Source: Saprospiraceae bacterium | GTDB taxonomy: Bacteria; Bacteroidota; Bacteroidia; Chitinophagales; Saprospiraceae | Reading direction: 5' to 3' | NCBI GenBank assembly: GCA_016715465.1 | Contig: JADKAA010000024.1 | Span: 1,054,001 to 1,118,000 of the forward strand | Length of the DNA stretch: 64,000 nucleotides | Shown here: piece by piece, positions 59,236-64,000 of the stretch | How positions within the stretch are numbered: the stretch's first letter is position 1 | Layout: the number at the start of each line of letters is the position of its first letter | Notes under the pieces: model-generated | Database searches by the model: none | The model's input: only the letters and a program-made list of their open reading frames with translations | Told to the model about the DNA's origin: nothing | Made by a program: the position numbers and the translations under genes

Positions 59236-60129
59236 CTATACCGCCATCGGCACTTCCATCAGCAGGATCTCTGCTCCCTGGCTGTCGGCCTGAATGGCTA
59301 TGTTTTGGGCATCCCAGATGCCGAGTCCGTCGCGTGGGCCCAGGGTCTGACCTTCAATGGTAAAGTTGCCGCTGAGTACGAAGGCATAAACGCCATTTCC
59401 CTGTTTTTTCAGGTCGTATGCTTTGGTCAGGCCTTTGTCAAACTGTCCGAGGTGGAACCACGCATCCTGGTGGATCCACACCCCTGCGTCGTCGGCATTG
59501 GGTGACAAGATCTGCTGTAGGTTGTTGTGCCGGTCTGCAGCGTTGAGGGTGATCTGATCGTACCTCGGTGTCACGTTGCGTTTGTTGGGGAAGACCTAGA
59601 TCTGCATAACCTTCATGGTCTTGTCCCTGTTTTTATTGTACTCGCTGTGGGTGATGCCCGTGCCGGCGCTCATCACCTGCACATCGCCATTGCGAATCAC
59701 CGCTACCGTGCCCATGCTGTCTTTATGCTCGAGGTCGCCCTCCAGGGGTATGCTGATGATCTCCATGTTGTCGTGGGGGTGGGTGCCAAAACCCATGCCT
59801 CCCTGCACGGTGTCATCGTTGAGCACGCGCAGTACTCCAAAGTGCATGCGTTCCGGATTGTAATAATTGGCAAAACTAAAAGTGTGGTAACTCTGCAACC
59901 AGCCGTGGTTGGCATTGCCCCTGGATTCTGCTTTGTGCAGTATGGTACTTGCCATGATTTTTGAGTTTGTGTTTGGAATGTGATTAAAGCCGATGATGTC
60001 GTCCGTCTGCATGGGTTTCAAGGCCGCCAGTTCATCGATGTCGTTCGTCAGGGCTTTCAGTCCCGATGCTCCTGTTACCAGAATGCCCGTGCCTAGAAGT
60101 CCCCTTTTGATAAAATCTTTTCTATCCAT
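59236..60129 (-). pseudogene. Tat-like exported pirin, split by TAG
   Basis: One frame, 297 codons. Residues 1-26 (MDRKDFIKRGLLGTGILVTG) look like a twin-arginine-like signal with RK-x-F. The pirin core starts ASTILHKAESRGNANHGW and has the metal-binding His of FGTHPHDNMEI and the distal His/Glu of GITHSEYN. After KVMQI the codon is TAG (59598-59596) where relatives have Trp in QIWVFP, and the second cupin half goes on RNVTPRYDQITLN to the end at 59236. Pirins are iron-containing cupins, some with quercetinase activity. Start taken at 60129, past the -7 box at 60149. Confidence 0.85.
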
Positions 60130-60148
60130 GGTGGAATATTTTATAAGG

Positions 60149-60156
60149 CAAAGATA
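60149..60156 (-). promoter_or_regulatory. -7 box of the pirin gene
   Basis: TATCTTTG on the minus strand, 19 bases upstream of the pirin start. No clear -33. Confidence 0.5.
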
Positions 60157-60217
60157 AGAGCAAGTTGGAGTGGAAAACATTAACCTAGATTAATTAATTT
60201 AGGAATTTTAGATTTAT

Positions 60218-60255
60218 GATTTAGGAATTGAAGCTATGATAGCAATTCCTAAATC
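60218..60255. terminator. 13-bp perfect hairpin between Crp and pirin genes
   Basis: GATTTAGGAATTG (60218-60230) pairs perfectly with CAATTCCTAAATC (60243-60255), loop 12. It sits 12 bases after the Crp/Fnr stop. There is no strong U-tract, so termination or RNA stability are both possible. Further copies of the TAGGAATT motif flank it. Confidence 0.55.
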
Positions 60256-60267
60256 CTAATTCCTAAA

Positions 60268-60837
60268 TCATAATTTCCTGAGCTTGCTCAGGAACTCCGG
60301 TGTCACCCCAATATACGCCGCGATCAATTTTTGCGGAAGGGTATTTATAAGGCTGGGGTAGGTGGTGCAAAATTTCTGGTAACGCTGTTTGGCCGTAAGG
60401 CTGAGGTTGTCAATCAGGCGGGAGCGGCTGGCTACCAGGGAATTTTCGGTGAGTATGCGGAAGTAGCGTTCCAGTCCGGGGATTTCATCGAAGAGTTGGA
60501 GCTGGTTTTTACGGCTGAGGGTCATTATTTCCGTGTCCATCAGGGCATCGATGCTTAGGTGGGCTTCTTTCTCGGAGATGAAGCTGTACATGTCCGTGAT
60601 CCACCATTCGGCAGGAGCAAACTGCAGGATGTGTTCAAAGCCATTTTCATCTACCGAAAAGGAACGCAGGCAACCGGAAATGACAAACGCCACTTCGTGG
60701 GCGATCTGTCCTTCGTGCAGCAGAAATTGTTTTTTCTTTAGCGTGATCTTTTTTAATTTCGAAATGATTTTATCCCCTTCCACTCCGGTGAGCGAAATGT
60801 GTTTGCGGATGTTTTGCAGGAGAAGGTCAGTGGACAT
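60268..60837 (-). CDS. Crp/Fnr family regulator
   Basis: About 189 residues. The cyclic-nucleotide-binding fold runs GVEGDKIISKLKKITLKKKQ, FLLHEGQIAHEVAFVISGCL, and FEHILQFAPAEWWITDMYSF. The C-terminal winged helix is SLTAKQRYQKFCTTYPSL and LPQKLIAAYIGVTPEFLSKL. This is the Bacteroidota type in which cAMP-binding residues are often missing, so the ligand is open. It is followed by the hairpin and the pirin gene. The start at 60837 places the ATG only 4 bases after the -7 box, so the mRNA may be leaderless. Confidence 0.88.
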   Translation of the reverse strand: MSTDLLLQNIRKHISLTGVEGDKIISKLKKITLKKKQFLLHEGQIAHEVAFVISGCLRSFSVDENGFEHILQFAPAEWWITDMYSFISEKEAHLSIDALMDTEIMTLSRKNQLQLFDEIPGLERYFRILTENSLVASRSRLIDNLSLTAKQRYQKFCTTYPSLINTLPQKLIAAYIGVTPEFLSKLRKL

Positions 60838-60841
60838 GGGG

Positions 60842-60849
60842 CAAAGATA
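60842..60849 (-). promoter_or_regulatory. -7 box of the Crp/Fnr gene
   Basis: TATCTTTG on the minus strand directly before CCCCATG. Expected start site is at or next to the ATG. Confidence 0.5.
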
Positions 60850-60875
60850 GGGACTGGAAATGAAATACTTTCTAT

Positions 60876-60960
60876 TTTTCACCATGAGGGGCAAGCATTC
60901 CAAGTGTCCTTAGTGGTTAATTTTTTTCACCACAAGGGACACTAAGGGATCACAAGGTGC
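60876..60960. repeat. ~90-bp dispersed repeat with imperfect palindrome, copy 2
   Basis: TTTTTCACCATGAGGGGCAA, GCATTCCAAGTGTCCTTAGT and GGTTAATTTTTTTCACCACA align with 43296-43390. AGTGTCCTTAGTGGT and ACCACAAGGGACACT form an imperfect palindrome. Confidence 0.55.
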
Positions 60961-61018
60961 CTTTAGATTTGCAAAGTAAAATATTAATTAATTTAAAATG
61001 TATAACCATCATCCATGC

Positions 61019-61038
61019 CTGGGGGGGTCTGGGGGGGT
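61019..61038. repeat. Two G7 tracts in a 10-bp tandem repeat
   Basis: CTGGGGGGGT occurs twice in a row (61019-61028, 61029-61038), about 30 bases before the structured region upstream of the transposase. It may be the boundary or target of the IS element, or simply a G-rich repeat. Confidence 0.5.
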
Positions 61039-61070
61039 ATGATTTTTGTTGATTATGTGGAAAAGCTGAG

Positions 61071-61140
61071 GTAAAGAGAGGCAAATTAGACAAAAGTGCT
61101 AGATTTTGAAATCTATCTTGTGATTAAATCCTCTCTTTAC
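61071..61140 (+). ncRNA. Candidate structured RNA (bridge-RNA-like) of the IS110 element
   Basis: GTAAAGAGAGG (61071-61081) pairs perfectly with CCTCTCTTTAC (61130-61140), and inside is a second hairpin TAGATTT-TG-AAATCTA (61100-61115). The position, in the non-coding left part 100-170 bases before an IS110-family transposase, is where IS110-group elements encode their bridge RNA. Fold and role are inferred. Confidence 0.45.
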
Positions 61141-61243
61141 ATTTTAAGTAAAATCCAAATAGAAATTAGGGTAAAACCCATTAGTAAGGTTCTGGAGTTC
61201 ACTTAAATTCTCAACTCATTAATTAACTGTAAAATTAAAAAAA

Positions 61244-62261
61244 ATGAAAAGAATTTTTGTTGCTGGCGACATTTCCAAAGAGAAAATTGATTTTTGCATC
61301 TACGATGGTGAGAGCTTCCTAGCTTCTAAAGTAGTAAAAAATTCAAAATCAGAATTGTCAACCTTTTAAAACAAGTTGACACCATATTTACTGACGGGAA
61401 AAAGGAGAATGTGTATAATGAATGTGTTTTTGCATTTGAATACACAGGAGTATATAATAATATAGTTCTTAAATTATTGGAAAAATATAACTTCAAAGTC
61501 GCATTATTATACCCAGGTTCTATAAAAGCTGTAGTTAATTTTGATCGAGCAAAAAACGATACTATTGATGCACAAAAGATTGCTGAATTCGCGTATAGAT
61601 TCTATGATAAATTAAATTTTTATTCTCCTCTTTCAAATGAGATGCAAGAGCTGAAAGCACTAATAACGGAAAGATCAGCTCTTGTTAAAGTAAAAAGTCA
61701 GCTCATCAGTAAGAAAGATGATCAAAATAAATTTCTACCATCCAACATATCCATGTTTTTAAAGAAAAACAATGAAAAAATTGAAAAGGAGCTAGATGAA
61801 GCTATTAATAATATTGAGGTTAGAATTTTAAAGGTTATCAAGAGCGATGAAAAATTGAAAGAAAATTTTGAAATAGCAATCAGCGTTCCGGGTATTGGCC
61901 CTGCAACGGCAGCCGTATTAATTGCATGTACCAATAATTTCAATAGATTTAAAAATGATAAGCAGTTAGGTTGTTATTCTGGAGTAGTACCTTTTCAAAG
62001 ATCTTCTGGAGCATACAAAGGAAAAACAAAGTGTCACCCAAAGCAAATAAACAGCTTAAAACGCTTTTACATTTAGGTGCAGTATCCGTGCTTAATAGCA
62101 AAAATATATTCGGTGAATTCTACAACAGAAAAACAGGTGAAGGAAAAAACAAAATGTCAGTTATCAATAGTGTAAGAAATAAAATATTGAAAACCGTTTT
62201 TGCATGTGTAACAAATAAGCAAAAATTTAAGCCTGACTACAAATTTCAATTTGCCGCTTAA
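61244..62261 (+). pseudogene. IS110-family transposase, two frameshifts
   Basis: Three frames combine to about 339 residues, the family length. Segment 1 (61244 onward): KRIFVAGDISKEKIDFCIYD with the first DEDD aspartate. Segment 2: FAFEYTGVYNNIVLKLLEK with the Glu, KNDTIDAQKIAEFA with the closing Asp pair, and the Tnp_20 part AISVPGIGPATAAVLIACTN, GCYSGVVPFQRSSGAYKGKT. Segment 3: VSPKANKQLKTLLHLGAVSV to NKMSVINSVRNKILKTVFAC and the stop at 62259-62261. One base is missing near 61350 and one near 62033. The transposase is probably inactive unless the shifts are errors. IS110 elements have no terminal inverted repeats, so I cannot set the ends. Confidence 0.85.
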
Positions 62262-62634
62262 ATCATGTAATAATGTGGATTATTATTTTAAATAACTCAT
62301 TTTCAATAGTGTACAAGATTTCATCTACACATTAAAAATAATTGAATAAAGACTTAAATAAACCATAGAAATCACAAGAGAAGCAATGGCAGAATAAACA
62401 AAGGAAATATACACTTATATAAAAAAATAATACTGTGAAAATAAAAATAACCATCAAATAATTGGTTAAAATACAAAAATGACGTGTAGCTTACATGGCT
62501 GACAGTATATTATGAACGTCAATAGTTTATATATACCATCAATTTTTCATAAAATTTGGGGTGGATTTCAATTCTTTTTTGTTCCTTTATCCTTTTAGCG
62601 TTAGTTATTGCATTTTTAAAACAATCATCATAAT
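62262..62634. other. AT-rich right flank of the IS110 element
   Basis: No gene. It holds a small hairpin AATAAT-GTGG-ATTATT (62269-62284) just after the transposase and very AT-rich sequence; the right end of the element should lie here. Confidence 0.4.
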
Positions 62635-63939
62635 ATGAAATTCACTTTTATTAAATTCTTTTTGGCCTTTGGCATTTTACTATCGGGCCTCAACCTAAGC
62701 GCTCAATGTGGAGATGCAGATTTAAATCTTGCCTATTCTGTCAGTTTAATGACACCGGATTCAGGTCAGTCCATCACCTATACCGTTGTGGTCAACAATG
62801 CGGGACCTTGCACGGCCAGTGATGTGGATGTCAGGGTCAGCGGCCAGTCTGCTGGTTTTTCTTATGGAATGACAGGTCCCGGTATCCATGTTATTTTATC
62901 ATCTTACCCGATGATTGACCTTAGATGGGAAGGTATATCTATTTCATCAGGATCTTCAGCTACTTTGACTTATTCAGTAGGTAGTTTATATCCTCCCTTC
63001 CCCCCAACCCCTCCGGGTTACACCTCAGTAGCCGAGGTTTTTTCAAGTGTAGAACCGGATCCCGACTCCACCCCCGGCAATGGCAACAATGGGGAAGACG
63101 ATGCGGCTGCGGTCACCGTAACGGTATTTCACACATCTTGCAGTGCGGGAAATACCTTGCCGGCCCCTCCCAACGTCAGCATTGTCAACAGTACGTGCAG
63201 CATGTGTGTACCCGCCAGTGGCAGTATAACAGCCCCTGTGGTTACGCCGCCCTATAATTATTCCCTTCAGTATTCTGTAGATGGCGGTGCTTTTACCAAT
63301 ACCTTACCCGTCTATAATCAGGCAGGGCCTCCACAAATGATACAAACGCGACTAACCTGCAACTCCTGGAACTCTACCAATTATACACCTTCGTCTGCGC
63401 CTGTCACCACCGTGCCGGGAACCTGTTCCACACCGGCCTGTACCATTGGTGGAGACCTCAACCCTTGTCCCAATGAAACGGGCATCGTGTATTCAGGTCC
63501 CGGAGGCATGGCAGGCTATAGCTGGGGCATTACCGGCGCCGGCACCATCACCAGTTCCACCACAGGTTCTTCGGTAACCGTGACGGCAGGATTGACAGGC
63601 ATGTACACACTTTCACTGACCGTGACCGACGGCGGAGGTTGTACCTCCAACTGCAATGCCATAGCGAATATTGTCAGTTCATTTACTACCGTAAACAATG
63701 GTGCTTACAACGACCCCAACACCTGGGCCTTTATGTGTATGCCTCCCAATCCGCTTCCACCGGGAGCCATGGTATCCATCCAAAGCGCCGTTACTAATCC
63801 ACCGGGCAATACGCTCGTCAACAATGGCATCATTGATTTGGGTCCGGGCGGTACATTCATCAACTATGGCATCTATACAGGCACTGGTGAACTAATAGGC
63901 ATCATGGACAATCGAGGCACGATAAAACCGGGGCAATAG
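62635..63939 (+). CDS. Secreted DUF11/PKD-like protein with Pro-Gly-Gln C-terminus
   Basis: 434 residues. Signal peptide ending LNLSAQ, then a DUF11-type domain (DADLNLAYSVSLMTPDSGQS, YTVVVNNAGPCTASDVDVRV), a linker with many cysteines, a PKD-like domain (YSWGITGAGTITSSTTGSS, YTLSLTVTDGGGC), and a C-terminal module of about 85 residues: YNDPNTW, PPNPLPPG, NTLVNNGIIDLG, FINYGIYTGTG and the end IKPGQ. The module closely matches that of the gene at 57435. Probably surface-exposed or secreted. Confidence 0.82.
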   Translation: MKFTFIKFFLAFGILLSGLNLSAQCGDADLNLAYSVSLMTPDSGQSITYTVVVNNAGPCTASDVDVRVSGQSAGFSYGMTGPGIHVILSSYPMIDLRWEGISISSGSSATLTYSVGSLYPPFPPTPPGYTSVAEVFSSVEPDPDSTPGNGNNGEDDAAAVTVTVFHTSCSAGNTLPAPPNVSIVNSTCSMCVPASGSITAPVVTPPYNYSLQYSVDGGAFTNTLPVYNQAGPPQMIQTRLTCNSWNSTNYTPSSAPVTTVPGTCSTPACTIGGDLNPCPNETGIVYSGPGGMAGYSWGITGAGTITSSTTGSSVTVTAGLTGMYTLSLTVTDGGGCTSNCNAIANIVSSFTTVNNGAYNDPNTWAFMCMPPNPLPPGAMVSIQSAVTNPPGNTLVNNGIIDLGPGGTFINYGIYTGTGELIGIMDNRGTIKPGQ

Positions 63940-64000
63940 GCCTTAGCAGCGCTTTTAGGAAAAGAAATAACAGGAGGCGATTGCCAACTGAATCAATACA

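Noticed and set aside
52801..59598. Reassigned stop codons (TAG/TAA read as an amino acid)
   Set aside because: The interrupted positions would need Ser (twice) and Trp, and TAG and TAA also end intact genes.

Overview
The window comes from a Bacteroidota genome, most likely of the Saprospiraceae/Chitinophagales side of the phylum. The evidence is the -7 box TAnnTTTG (several copies, one with a perfect TTTG-N19-TACATTTG layout), a hybrid two-component sensor with Reg_prop/Y_Y_Y/AraC domains, very large secreted multidomain adhesins, DUF922, VF530 and DUF2975/HTH pairs, and frequent SPI-type signal peptides. No rRNA, tRNA or CRISPR array was seen. The genus is not resolved.

Layout. 0-13 kb: an Rrf2 regulator, an adenosylcobalamin-dependent ribonucleotide reductase, a VF530 protein, a TPR membrane protein and a small exported protein; then two arrays of GC-rich double-hairpin repeats on either side of a DUF559 endonuclease gene; then an unrecognised gene, a class III cyclase and a PLP decarboxylase. 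13.5-24.1 kb: three secreted giants (parallel beta-helix; HYR repeat protein with eleven exact 252-bp repeats; sortilin-like/PKD/LamG protein). 24.2-29.8 kb: an AT-rich island with Dps, TetR, small membrane proteins, a lipoprotein, a cupin, a truncated TolC and a toxin-antitoxin remnant. 30.3-38.9 kb: the hybrid two-component sensor and a 1262-residue double beta-propeller protein that it may control. 39.3-49.3 kb: an AraC operon ending in a dihaem cytochrome, gene fossils, a DUF922 lipoprotein, an amidase and a tandem membrane-protein pair. 49.5-57 kb: a quinone reductase/SDR operon divergent from HxlR, a broken DUF1016 nuclease, a DUF1330-like gene, a GIY-YIG fragment, DUF2975+HTH and an aldo/keto reductase. 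57.4-64 kb: LamG and DUF11 secreted proteins, a pirin, a Crp/Fnr regulator and an IS110-family transposase with a structured 5' region.

Three themes stand out. First, many genes are broken: at least ten single-base indels, mostly in homopolymers, and three in-frame nonsense codons. This means either consensus errors or active gene decay. Second, between genes lie eroded copies of genes and modules found elsewhere in the window, including secreted-protein C-termini, an AraC domain, a cyclase domain and a FISUMP domain, plus a three-copy non-coding repeat of about 320-380 bp next to AT-rich gene blocks. Third, the secreted proteins share two types of C-terminal module (a beta-helix type and a type ending in Pro-Gly-Asn/Gln) in place of a recognisable type IX sorting domain.

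Regulation can be read in several places. A 16-bp near-palindrome occurs at the promoter of the TetR island and again at the start of its TolC gene. Two 16-bp direct repeats overlap the promoter of the SDR/quinone reductase operon next to HxlR. A 22-bp-phased direct repeat precedes the double-propeller gene beside the hybrid sensor.
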